A DNA stretch of 64,000 nucleotides from Cyclospora cayetanensis (taxonomy: Eukaryota > Apicomplexa > Conoidasida > Eucoccidiorida > Eimeriidae), in assembly GCF_002999335.1 (NCBI RefSeq), contig NW_020312700.1, positions 372,001 through 436,000 of the forward strand, written 5' to 3'. Both the position numbers and the translations under genes were made by a program. Under the pieces are notes generated by a model. It worked only from the letters and a program-made list of their open reading frames with translations. It was not told the DNA's origin and did not search any database. The stretch's first letter is position 1. Each line of letters opens with the position of its first letter. Below, piece by piece: positions 23,672 through 36,500 of this stretch.

Positions 23672-26600
23672 ATGGCACGATCAGAACATACGGACTGCGG
23701 AGTCTCCAACCCTTCTGCAGAAGCAGAAGCCTGCGTCCAACCATGTTGCAGCCGCAGAAGCAGTTTGGCTCCCAACACTCATCAACATCTTTGTAGCACT
23801 AGGGGCCAAGGCGGCAGCCCCCAGGCCTCCAGGAATGCTGGAGCTTCACGACCCTCTGGAGTTCATGTGAGTCCACCCACTGCGGGAGGATCCCATGAAG
23901 ATGCCTTGAAGCCTAAGAAGAAGCAGCGGGCATTTGACTGGAGCCGGGCGCGCTTACAGCGCGTGCTGTTAAAAATCGCATACAACGGCGAGAACTATGC
24001 CGTAAGCTGGCGTTAGAACGAGCGACAACGTCGACTGCAGCATTAGCCTTTCTGGCAATTGCAGAGCAATTCTTCAAACAACGCTAGAAGCACACCACCG
24101 CTAGGTGATTAGGGCTGCAGCGTGCGTGGGCAGGCCTGGAGCTGCTTTGTACTGCACTGTGTGTGCTAGCACAGGGGCTTGCAGCTCAAGCAGATGATTC
24201 GGACGTAGTTACAGTGGAATCCGTCATATTCAAAGCAATGGAGAGGGCCTGCCTCATCCCCAGCCGGTCTGCTTGGTAATTGCCGAAGCTCTTTCCCCCA
24301 CGATTCCCCTACTCTTCGTATCCACCAAATTTTGTACATCCGTAGATGCTCGATTCTGATGGTGACCTTCTGTTGAGGCCTACACCAAAAATTCGTAACT
24401 TTGCACGTCTGGTGTCTTTTCCGGACCGCGCCGATCTGCTGTGCTGCGTAACCGGAATTGCGGGAACATTTTTTGGAGCTTCTGGGACCTTCTCTAGGTT
24501 CAAGAGCCGCTGATGATGCTCTGTTTTTGGTGCGTTTGCAGCAACTTTTCACGTTGTGGCCGGACAGATAAGGGTGTACATGCAGCCGGGAACTACATTT
24601 CTCTTAACATGCGGATCCTGTGAGTTGACCTTGTTCTTCTTTGGTGTGTAGGATTCCCGATTAGTTTTCAAAGGTTTCACTTCTGTATACATTCCCTATA
24701 TCAGCTATTTAACAGGATCTACTGTTGGGCTCTTTTGGGGGCGGGGGTAGGTCGCGGCTTGTATTGTGGGATGTAGTTGAAGGTGTCTGTCAACGTGCCA
24801 CTGCAGCGACAAGGCTCCACAACAGCAGGAAAAAGGTAGGTTTGGCGTTTCAAGTATCAGCACTCAATTTTCCTGCTTTTGCTTAAGTGGTGCTCTGTTT
24901 GCCCTTCTATCGTATCTGCAGCTGACCGCAAGCCACTTAAGGTGCGCGCTCAGGGGGTGGTGGGTAGCGCATACAGCAGCACCTACAAAGGTAAGAGCTG
25001 CTGTTCATTTTGAGAAAGCATGACTAAAGGATGTCGCCTTACTTCGGTGTTATGCTTTACAGGTGGATGTTGTGGAGCCTACGTATCTCTGCTGAACCGC
25101 CTGCTACCCCCCGATATTCGCATCCTCGCTGCCACTCCAGTCCCTCCTACGTTCGATGCACGGTGAACCTAGCTGCTTTCTCCATTCGGTTTCTTAGCTC
25201 TCCTTTGACAAGCTCTGATTTTGGGATGATGTGCTTCCCATCGGATAACAGCCAAATAACACTCCGGCTTTTGGATCCTGGCGCGTTCACCCCCCGGCAA
25301 GTCGCGGGTGTGTGACGGTTCAAAGCACGGATATATAGTGATTTACAAGTGATTTTTCGTTGTCTGTTTGTCGCAGGTTTGATTGCATGTTTCGATTGTA
25401 TAAATATTACTTTGAGACAGCCGGTTTGGACATTCAGCTGATGCAGACGGCGGCCAGACAGTTTGTAAGCACAGGACTTTGTTCTACTTCTCTTCAAGGG
25501 TCCCCTGTGGATTATTGATTGGCGATACGCCCTTCAAGCGTCCATTTACTATTGAATACAAGGCATATAGTCAAGCCTGGTGAAACGCTCTGTAGGTGCA
25601 AGTGCAGTGTAAGTTAGGGAACCGTCGGCATTGCCATTCCACACGTGCAGTGGTCCCTAGGACTTGAGTCAAACCTCATTTCATTGCATCTATTGGTGCT
25701 GGTGGATAACGTAACGGGACATGGAAAACTAGTTCACTGCTTGTTAGGGAGGAAAAATTGGAGACTCTATCCATGCTGGGCTGGAAACCCCATAGATGAC
25801 ACTCTTTTGGCACCATGGTGATGTCTGTAGGCTGCAATTGTCATGTATTTATACAGACACACTTATCTAGCCCTTTGAGTGTGTACGAAAAGTTTTCTCC
25901 TCGCAATCTATTCTACGATCGTGTGCACCCATACTCTATGTACATATGCATGCCAGCTAGGATATGTGGAGAACGTATTTAGACATATGCGTGTAATAAT
26001 ATTCATTTACACACATCGCGTACATGGAGATATAATTATATTCTCTCATGGCCATTCATAAAAAGCAGTGTAAATACGTTTGTGCATGAGTCTGACGATG
26101 CACATATTCGTGTATATACAAAGATATGTGTCTTGTAGACGGTGTCCAGGACGCTCCTATATAATTTCCCCTTCACCTATTCTTTTTTTCCTAAGCGTGC
26201 GCAGCTGCTCGTGAATTTTAACTGCTACACGCCGCAGATTGGATTGCATAACTTCCTTCGCTTCTGCAAAATCGACAAGAAGCAGGATAGGAACCTTTGG
26301 TGGGTCCTCTCCTCTGCCCTCTCGGCGATGGTTTTATCCTTCCTTGGTAACATAGAGTTGGTTGAAGGCAGGCAAGCATAGATCCGCATAGATCCAGGTT
26401 CTGTAAGTGCCATGAGATAAAAAGCTTGCAGCACTGCTGGAGGTCTTGTAGGCACAGCTACTGAGGGGAAAGGGAAAGCACCAAAGAAGGTTGCTCTGCA
26501 TGCTTGCCAAATCGAACGAAGATAGCAAGAGATACCTTGCATCACGCACTTTTCCAGCATGAATCGCTTGGTGCACCGCAGCAAAAGGGGGCATGTATGA

Positions 26601-27492
26601 CTTGCAGGGGCTTAGGCATATGAACCATCTTGTTAGAGAAATGACAACTATTCACACGCCCTTGGGCTATCTTTGCAGGCGGCGTATCCTTCGGTTCGAG
26701 ATAGAGACTCAGGGAGAGGGTTTTGCCGTAGCGACCATCGTCGGAGTCTCCTTTTTGTGGCACCAGGCGAGCTCTTAGTTTGTAACAGAGAGGCAGAAAG
26801 AGGCACTGGTGCCTTACCAGCCATCTTTCCACGTGGTTGCCCTGCTCTGTTTGTATCTCCTTACAATAGATGCCAATGCCCTATTCTACTGTTTTTTCCA
26901 CTGGATTCCGTCTTCATGTGGTTACATTTCAACAACGTTCCAGTGGAATAATCATTGATCGTGCCTTGTGTCTTAGGTGCGATTCATGATGGCTGCACTT
27001 CTGGAGGTGGGAAGGGGAACCCGGCCTATAAGCTTCATTTCGTCTCTCTTGAGGGAGGGGAAGGACGCGGACGCTGCCCGTGAACATAGTGGTGGTGGTA
27101 GAGCTATTGCTGGCAGTGAAAGCACAAGGACAGATGACAGGGACCATGGAAAAAAAAGTTGTGGCGGGGAAAGGGCCCTGCACCCTGCCCCCGCATGCAG
27201 CCTGGTGCTCTACGACTGCTGCTTCGAAGGGCTATACTTCCAGCGCAATGGAGTGATAAACCGTCTGAACTCTGGCTCCAAAAGTGCATCCTTGCAGGTT
27301 TTAAGAGAAACGAAACAGCCTACAACCGACCAGCAGTCACATGGGCTCGATGCACAAAACTCGAAGACGGCGGCTCCTAAGTGGATCGGGAATGACAAAG
27401 GAAAGAGGCCTTCTTGCCTTCAGCTTACACAAACCCCGGGATGCACAGAGGAATCGCGCAGCTTCCAGGTAGTGCTTCGAAACATTAGGTGA
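23672..27492 (+). CDS. PUS3: tRNA pseudouridine synthase, TruA family, Pus3/Deg1-like
   Basis: Ten exons join in phase to give 486 residues: 23672-24001, 24175-24275, 24542-24619, 24807-24835, 24922-24990, 25063-25162, 25377-25464, 26238-26299, 26679-26766, 26977-27492. TruA enzymes convert uridines of the tRNA anticodon arm to pseudouridine; Pus3 acts at positions 38/39. Family blocks appear in order: FDWSRARLQRVLLKIAYNGE with AGLAAQ (Y.G..Y.G.A.Q), TVESVIFKAMERACL, CGRTDKGVHAAGNYISL with the catalytic Asp, VSLLNRLLPPDIRILAATPV, FDARFDCMFRLYKYYF, GLHNFLRFCKID, VGVSFLWHQVRFMMAALLEVG and LVLYDCCFEGLYF. The last block and the FDWS start favour Pus3 over Pus1. The first ~85 residues are low complexity, and a charged insert follows the WHQVR block. 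Exon 4 has only 29 nt, and intron 9 appears to start with GC (26767). An upstream exon cannot be excluded. Confidence 0.93.
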
Positions 27493-30400
27493 CACCTAAA
27501 GTGGACAGAGACCGAGTGGGAGTTGGAAGAAGGGGGCAGCCCTAGGTTGACAGCACTTCCATCTTGTGGGGCAGCGAATATGTTGCTTTCGATGTGGCTG
27601 TGTCTCAGGAGGAATACGCTCGTTCTGCGCGTCGATTGCTGATTCTGAAGTGCTTGTGCGATCATTCTTTTCCACCCTGGTGATGATTCTCACAATCATA
27701 TTTCACAATTTGTGTCACTATGGCCACGCATGCATACGCTGCCAGGCAGCAGAGCTTTGCGAGTTCAGGGTCGGCAGGTTTTTGACGGAGATGCTTGGAC
27801 CTATTGTTCAATTCAAAGGCTTTCACAGCGTTCGCGAAGCTTCGCAGGAATGATAGGATGGTATCGATAATGGGGATTCAATATATACCGCATGCTCAAA
27901 TACGGAAGCTTGCGAGGGAGTTAAGAGCTTCAGCTCAGGAATGCAAAAGGTGTGGCGGGCTAATTTCAGCAATCGGAGGGATCTAAGGGGGTTAGACTGC
28001 ACGATAATTATCAAATTTGCTAACTGGAACTTCATGTTTTCAAACGCCTTTTGCACTCTGTAGCCAAGCCATGTGGGGGCATCTCGAATCATTGAGGCTA
28101 ACTACCTTCCATGTAGCCTTATCTCCAGGCAGTCTGAAAATATTAAGACAAAGCTAGTCTTGTCTGCTGATTCCCCTGCCGAATAAAGATATACCTCCTC
28201 ACCAAAGATCAATGCTGAACATTGGAAGAGTACATAGTCATGCAGTTCAGAAGCAACACTCGAAAGGCATTTACGCGTCAGCCTCCACAAATCAGCTGCA
28301 TGTTTTGGCTTACATTGCTATCCCTTAGTATGTATTGTCCAGGAGGATCGGCACTACAGCAGACGAGGCTTTGCTCATCAGGGGGCCTAGTCCCGTAACT
28401 GACGGCGTATCACATACAGCAATTCCGTTTCTTAATCTAAAAGGGACCCATCCAATGTACGTGCTGACTACTATATGAATCGGTGATGACGAATGTCCTA
28501 AACACGAGCCAGCTGGTAGTGCATTCGGACTGACCATAGATTTTGCCAACCCCCGACTTTAGTAGCCCTACGTGAGCAGTGCCCCAGCAACAGAACATTA
28601 CGCGCAAAAGTAATGACGACGAAAGTGGCACGTAACACACATAGCATCCTTATTAAGATGTAGTTAGCCCTTTCCGAGTTGCGGAGCTTGGTAAAAAAGC
28701 GGTGCTCAGCACTGCAGTATAAGTTCCGAAAATAACAGTCTATTTCCAGGTACACATGTGTTAAATGAAGTTTGACAGCAGCGACTGATGCAAACTAATA
28801 CTGAGAACTCAAAGCTGTACCGTCACACTCTTAGGCCTTTTTCGCCACTTAGTGGACCAAGATAGATCATGGTTGCCAACTCCATAATATAGCCCCCTGC
28901 AAGAGGCATGCACTCGCCCAAGTATTGACCAAGACTTCTCTGCTGTACAAGCATTCAGTCTGCTTCCATCAAAATCTTATTAAGGAATACTAAACATGGC
29001 TTCGAACATTTACATCGGAGGTCAATAACCGGAAACACAAGCGAACCTCAAATGACAGTGCAACATAAAGGGCTCGTAGTGGGGAAGAACCATAGGAGTG
29101 CAAGTAGCTCCACTACCCTAGCAGTCCAGAACCTCACATACATTAGGCAAACCTTTCAGAACATGCCATATATTCTTTTATTGTCGAGCTAACCTTGCTC
29201 CAAAAGAGATAAAGCAACTACCGGGGTAACCTAGGAACGCGGACACATTGGTTTACCGGAGGTTGCCCCGTAAAAACCTGTGTGTTTAACGATTACAGTT
29301 ATATAAAAATAAATATATCTAAAATCTTGTAGAACCGAGCGTGAGAATAACCGGATGATGACCTCGGAGTAAGGTCACGAACCGGGAGAATCGGATTTGT
29401 TGTGAACCTGGGTGGAAAAAAAACAGAGCATTGTATTGTTTGTGTAACTGATAGAAATAACAGCCTAGACAGCAACAAATGCTATGGCAATAAAGGCTAT
29501 GCCACCAGCAGATGACAGAATCATCAATGAGTGAATGATTTTTACGACCATTTTGATCGTCTGGACCCAGACGCCGGTGGAAACCGTTCACCCTTTTGAG
29601 GTATAAACCCATAAGCTCGTATCCCCAGACGACGCTCAGGCAGTCTCATTCAATGTAAAATGATGGAATCACATTAACTGCGTGTCTCCAGAATCAGTTT
29701 CCGGTCTTTTTTTTGTTGGCTCTGCGTTGTCTAAGGAACGCGGGCACCGCCGGCTACTAGAGACTCCAAGGCACAGCCTTTCAAGATTTTCCTCTTCGTG
29801 GACTGTCACCATGAATTAACGTTTGTGACCCAATAGTTTCAATAAAGTGGATTCTGTTTTGATTAATTGCGGAGCACAAATCGAGAAAAGGATCACGATT
29901 TCGGGATTATCTGCATTCACTGAATAGACTGGGCAGGCGCGGAGTTTGAGGAATCCTTCAGATGCAGACCACGGCAAATTGTTTTTGTCATTCCTCTCAT
30001 AACCAGAAAAAGCAGCACCTTTGTGAGCTCGCTTTTATTTGCTAGCTCCCTTGCGCTGCTTCTCGGGAACATGAGCTAACCGCTACGACAGTGGACCCCT
30101 GGATCCACGGTAACCATCTGCACATCTGATCCCAAGTTGCGAAGAATATTAGCCGATTTAATTGTTTTAAAACCAGTGAGAAGTGACGAAGATTAAGCTT
30201 CGGAACTCTCTTTACTCGCAGACACACAAACGGAAGCCAGGAATACTCCAGCTCCCATCAGTAAGTGATCTTGAATAAAAATAACACAACCAGGGCCTTC
30301 CTTTTGAGCTGAGATTGCATATGATACCGTAGATAATCACACCTTTGGAAGATCAGTTCCTGTTCAAGGGAGTAGAAGAGGACAGGACGTCTGTTGGTAA

Positions 30401-30530
30401 TTCACATGCATATATACGCGATGGAAGTTATCGGAGTTGTATGCTAGTCTTGATTTTCCCCGATACATAATAGTTAATGTGTGCAGTTCTGTGTGCGCTT
30501 TACTATCAACGCAGGAATTTGCGTGTGGTA
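27493..30530. other. Intergenic stretch of 3 kb, nothing recognised
   Basis: No open frame here shows motifs or paired splice sites. The start of the stretch is 3' flank of the pseudouridine synthase, and the end is the presumed promoter of the following secreted-protein gene. It is AT-richer than the flanking genes. Confidence 0.4.
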
Positions 30531-33500
30531 ATGACTCTGCTTTTACACATTCCTCCCCCGCCGGGGGAAAGAAAAGCTGGTCTACAGCTATTTATTCTTT
30601 TGTTGTTTTTGACCTTTAGTTGTCACGGGCTGGCAAAACCTATAAATGTGACCATAGAGCCTCATAATTTAGAACGGGAGAATGCTCCATTCGCAGTTTC
30701 AGCCCCAAAATATGAAGGTACGGCGAGGACACAAAGAAGCGCTACTGAGAATAGAAGGCAGTTTACGCTCTGCAGACCAGGGTGTTTGGTTGTGTTGTTT
30801 GTCAATAGCGGAATCACTGGCTATGATAAGAATCTGTGGTCAATCGCTGGCCTTGCTTATGTAGAAAAAGCGTTTACCTACGAACATGGTACGAACAATA
30901 TGCCCACTTGTTTAAAACGCGTGCCATGTGTTTAGCTCAAAGGATCCTGGAAATGGACGCGGAGCCACAGAGTTTTACACAGGGGGAGAGGGACATGTGG
31001 AGTGGGCTACTCGATCAAGAGTACATTATGCAATCATCCCGATCCCTCGTGCAGGCCTTCAAAACAGGTTCGTGGCTTAATTGTATCTTACGCACACCTC
31101 AACAGAAGCAGCTTTGCACACTAGAGCCTACAGCTGCTGACTTAATTGTTGTATCGCGACCAAGTAGCTTTTCTTTGTGGGCTAGGTGAAAAAGTGCATC
31201 ACGGGTCGTTACAGAGTTGTGGTTCTGTGCGTATCTGTTTTGCCTGTTTCTCTATTTAGCTTCAAAGTACATTTACTCAACCGGTTTTGTTCGTAATCTT
31301 TTCTCCAAAAATCCATGGCTGCAGTTCTCAGTGAGCAGTCTGGAGCAAAAGTTAGTCATGGTCAAGAAGCTTGAGAAGATTGCGACGGGGTCAAAGCTGA
31401 GATATTGGAGTACGCTGACAGTAGCAATGTTATATTTCTCCCTGAACTTCTTCCTGTCAGCTAAATATACTGACCTTTGTTTGGGCGTCTCCTAGAACGC
31501 TTAACGTTTTGCAGAATTGTAACCTTGACATCCCCCTTGTGGGAGGTTTTGGACCTAAAATGGTTACTATGCATGTTGTGCCCCCCAGAATTCATTGTTG
31601 CTTTCTTATAATGTTTGCCTACAGACAAACCCCGGAGCGCCGCTAAGTTGCTAGCTCAGCATTCCTTGTCTCGTCTATTTCCTTTGAGGCGGAGAATTAT
31701 TGGGCCGGGTAGGCGGCAATACCAGAAGCACTTCAAGACCCTCAACCAGGCCCTGCTGCAAGCAAGGGCTGGGACAGATGCCCTAGAGCTCATTCTCGCT
31801 TCTAAAAGTGAGGGAAAATAGAAAACTTAAAGTATAAAAAACCTGCAAGGCAACTTTGCGTTAAAAAGCTTGTTTAATTCACAGTCTTTGAATGAACAAA
31901 CGAAAGTTGTTGGTAATAGAACAGTAAACAAATTTTTTCTAGTAGTTTTCCCGATTTCATATGGTTTTTGTTTTGCTGAATGAATTCTTCCACCATTAGG
32001 TTTTGGGGTTGCTACAAATTTATTTTTGTATGTCTGCAAGTTTGCCTACTTTTTTTATGTGCGTTTTCTGGCAGCTCTGCCCATGTACTCGTGGACTGAC
32101 AGCTTTTATTCACACCCGATCGCGACCCTGCACAGCACAGTTGCCCAGGCCTTTGAAGATGCTGTGAATGGTGTGAGTGGTCTGTTTTCAAATGAAGTCA
32201 AGAGCAGCTGTTTTTCTTTTGCCTACCGCGTCAACAGCATCGCCCCATATACTGCGGTTTACCCTGGTGGCATTCTCGGAAACATTATGAACGGTCTTAT
32301 TCGTTCGTATTTATTGGTCTTTCAACATTCTCTGATCAATTTCAAGGGTATCTTTGCTCTCCTAATTGGAGTTGTCTGCAAAACGAGGATTATACAGGCA
32401 GCTGTAAGCGCCACTCAACCAATCTTTAGATTTTTCAGGAAAGGAATGAGAGCAATACAGATCCTCAAATCGAAGACTATCGGTAAGCAAGGAGTAATGC
32501 AATCGTGCATTTTATACCCTAAAAATGAAGCGCTTGCTTCTATACAGGCGAGTAGGATAGCACACTATTTGATCGGTAATGTTTGGTGAGTGCTCTGTGT
32601 TATTTCATGCAGCCATGAGGGGAGACCCCATTGGGCGAGGCTTGATGGATCGTATGTTCAAGCGGGAGGCCGTAGTGCTTACCACAATTCTCTTTCAGCT
32701 GCATGCGGTTAACGTGGAGGAGCAGTATGAACACGCTGATAATATAAAGACTGCACTATCTGGTTCAGGCGGTAGCTGGTCTCTTGCTGAAGGGCTCTTC
32801 ATCGGGGCAGCTGAGTTTGCTCGGGCTTTCCATTCTCTTGTGATTCAATACACTCGTAGCGCAGATGCTTACGTAAAAATCTGCAAACACATTGAAAATG
32901 AAGCCCATAAAAAGGACGTTGAGCTACAGGACTTCTCGGAAGAAGGCACAGGAGATTATATTCCGGCTGAAAGCAGGACTATGCAAAATCTCGCAGACGA
33001 AGCACTTGAATTTTTCCCCGAAGCCCACCCAGAGGCTTCTGGCGCTGACGAGCCTCTAAATACTCTTCAAAAGCTTGAGCTATTAAACAAAAGCTGCAGG
33101 AAAAACTCGGGCTTCGTGGCGGGGTACACGACTAGAAAATTGTATTATGTGAAGCGAGTGATTGGACACATGGTGCGCGTTTTGCAGTACTACTTCAAAT
33201 ATTTCAAATCTTATATTGCAGATATTCTTTCTATTTTTTACGAGACTGCTCTAGCAATGCTCGAGACAAAGATCAACGACTCCCTGGGAACACCAGAAGG
33301 GGTTACAACTCAAGCAGAAGAGATGGCTGCAGCGGAGGCGCGCCATGCAGCGAGGAAGAGCGCGGCACAGAGTGCCATCGAGGACAGCCAGCTTCCTAGA
33401 AAAATATTTAGGGCAATGAAATTTGCAAAGGAAAGCCAAAATCTCGCGCACGGCTTTTACAAAGCAGGTGAGTAGTCACTTTGACAATCTTCCTCACGGT

Positions 33501-36500
33501 AGTTAAGACATGGTATGGCCAATTACATGTAAAGAAAAAAACTCGTAGATGTGCTCTTGCTATTTATGCAATGTATGGTTCAGCTGGAGCATTCTCGCTG
33601 CTCCACTTGGCAGAGACACATGAAGAAGACGATGCTGAGGCGACAAAACTAGTTGCTTTGGAGCTGCTGACTCAAGGGGAAGCCTCGATGCGTTCGGGTC
33701 TGGGCACGATATACGAGCGCTTTTTAAACAGTGAGGTCCTGCTAAGTCGGGTGGTAAAGAGCAAGAAACGACTCAAAGTCTTTGAGCTACTCGCCAAATG
33801 CCACACGCCACTTGAAGAGAGATCGGAGGATGCAAAATCGGTCTGCGGAAAGATCGTAACAAGTGAAATAGATAAAGATGAGTTTATTGCAAGTGCATTG
33901 TTTTCTCTGAATCTGCCCATCTCCGGACCGCTAAATGACATTGCCTTTTACTCGACGGGCACCGCTACAAGGGCATTCGAGCTCTGGGCGCAGTACAGCG
34001 CGGCTAAAGGCAAGAAGAACGCACTCCAGATAGCAAACCGGAATGTTGACAACGGTGCGATACAATATACCTGAATGAGTTTGGCTTTGTTTAGGAACAC
34101 CAAGGCACATTTAAGATTCCCTCATTCGCTCAGAGCAGCACAAGATTTACTTTGGACTCACCAAATTCCTGTAAATACCTTCAATACCTTTAAAATACAA
34201 AAGCATATTCATAATTTGAACCAGGGAAGCTATCAATAGGATTGTTCGGAGAGGTTTTCTTGGTGTTCATCACAGGCCGCAATGCTGCGCTCATAGAACA
34301 TCTCCGCAATGAAGTCAATGAGAAGGTACGAAGTGCACCACAGGTTGGCGGCACCTTTGCCAATCCTGAGGTATACCTTCAAGCCCCCACATTCCCTCTT
34401 GTGCAGCGAAAGCACACAACACTCATATCCCTGTTCTCTTATCTGCCACTTGTGTATGTATCCTATTTTCCAGTTGACTTTCCGGCGTTTTGAAGTTGTG
34501 GAGCACACAGCGAAAATCATTCTCTATGACGAAAACGGCAGAAGTCTAACATTTACTGGTCCGGTCTCTGCTTCCGATATGATTAGAACAGCCCAGCACA
34601 AAGCACAGGCAATCACCCGAGCCCAGCAACAATGCAGCGAAGAGGCACCAGTATAACCGCTAACACGTAAAACTGCGCCTCACTGCATTCATAAACGTGA
34701 TACCTTGCTTTGAGCTGTTATTGCGTACATTTTAACGTTATTTTGCTGCCTCTGTATCTATATGCAGGGGATGACCAGTCCAAAGTTGCAGGTAAGGATT
34801 TACTGTGAAGCTACGGCAGGAGGATAACCTGAATGGGAAGGGCTTTACCAAGACCAGCAATCGAACCTTTGTGTATGTTTGCTGCAGAACTTACTGCTCC
34901 TGCACACAGCATAAATGGAAAGCGTGAGTCATTGTATTGCATCCACACTAGAGATGAGTGCTTCGAACCCCTTTCACGCTGCGCAATGAACTGCTGATCT
35001 CTGATATGCATATCTTTCCACAGGAATCGCCAAACCAGATCCTCTTGATTGTACAAGCCGGTTCAAAATAAAAGAAAGCAATCATGGGACTTTGGTATTT
35101 TATCTAGCCTCTGGCCAGAGAGCGGGAGAAAAAAGCGGAACGCGAGACCCTACACTGGCAGCACAACGCGAACTCAGCCCAGCAATTGAATTAGAGGGAA
35201 AACTAGAGTATAATGACGAGAGAAAGGAGCTGTCAAGCATTCAAAATGACCCAACGGCAATCAGGGACACCATAACGGCCCATTTCGTTGAAAAACAGGG
35301 GCGTGTCACAGCCGAAACCGTAGGGCTACACACGCTGGGAGAATCCTATTTACGCACCACAAAGAGAAACTGAATAGCCGCTTGATTACTCGCAGCACAT
35401 ATTCTGTGTATTGCCCTTTTTACTAAAGCTCGTCTTTGGGTTGCTACTATATGCACTACAGTGTCGGCTTCATCGTTGTTCTTCGTTGCTAGACTTCGTG
35501 TTGTTTTGTGCACTTGTATGCAGATTTCTGGGCTCTTGATGATGCTCCACAGCCGCCTCCCAATTTTTTGGAAACGAAGTCCAGTTGAATTTCTACAAAA
35601 CCTGACACCAAAAATGTTTTTCGATGCCTTAATGATCCTTTCGACCCAGGCCTACGACCAGACCGAAGCCACAGTCAGATTAGACGGAAAGCTTTACTCC
35701 TTTCCAAAGTCCTTTACAGCGCTAAAGGACTTATTTCTGAGTGCAGTTAATCGCGCTATCATAAGAATGCATAGCCTGAATGCTTCGGACGCAGCTTTAC
35801 TGATTGCCATGGGAAGCATGCATTTCGCCTATAAAAAAATTCAAAAGCACAGGACTGGAAGAACAATAACAATGCACTTGTTTCTCAGGGAGGTTCATCA
35901 TATTATGAATATTCTCACAACTTCCCAAGAGAGCCTTAAGACTTTGTATGCAGAGTGCCACTTTTTATCCAACTGGGATGCACCCGAAGTCGAAGATGTC
36001 CTTAAATGCGCTTTATTCCGTTTCCTAAAAATAGGCTCCCTCAGTGAGATTTCATCCCAAAAGGTGGGTATCTCAGTTGTTCACTGCAGTTTTTGAGCTC
36101 TTGTACGTACCTTGATTCACAGCATACCTTTTCTGCTTAACACGTTTCTTGCAGAGCATCCAAAGGAGCGTAGTAGGCTACACTGTGTATCATTATCATT
36201 GTGTTCACCAGGAAGATATCGAGAGATACGCCAATGCGTTTGTCAGAAAGTTGGCTGAATTAAAGGGCCAAGTGACATGGTTATCTTACTTGAATCTGGA
36301 TTACTTCAATAAATCAGCCAAGATCTACGCGAAAACAGCGGCCAAGTACAGCTATCAGGTCCTGTATAATCAGTTGAACGACCTTTCAGGGAGCCCCGAA
36401 GAAGAATCTGAGCTTGCACGCCTCATGAAAAAGCTCCATCCCTCTTTGTCGGGCTACAGGCCTCCCCGGCCCAAGAAGAAATCCGGCTTCATCGCCATGC

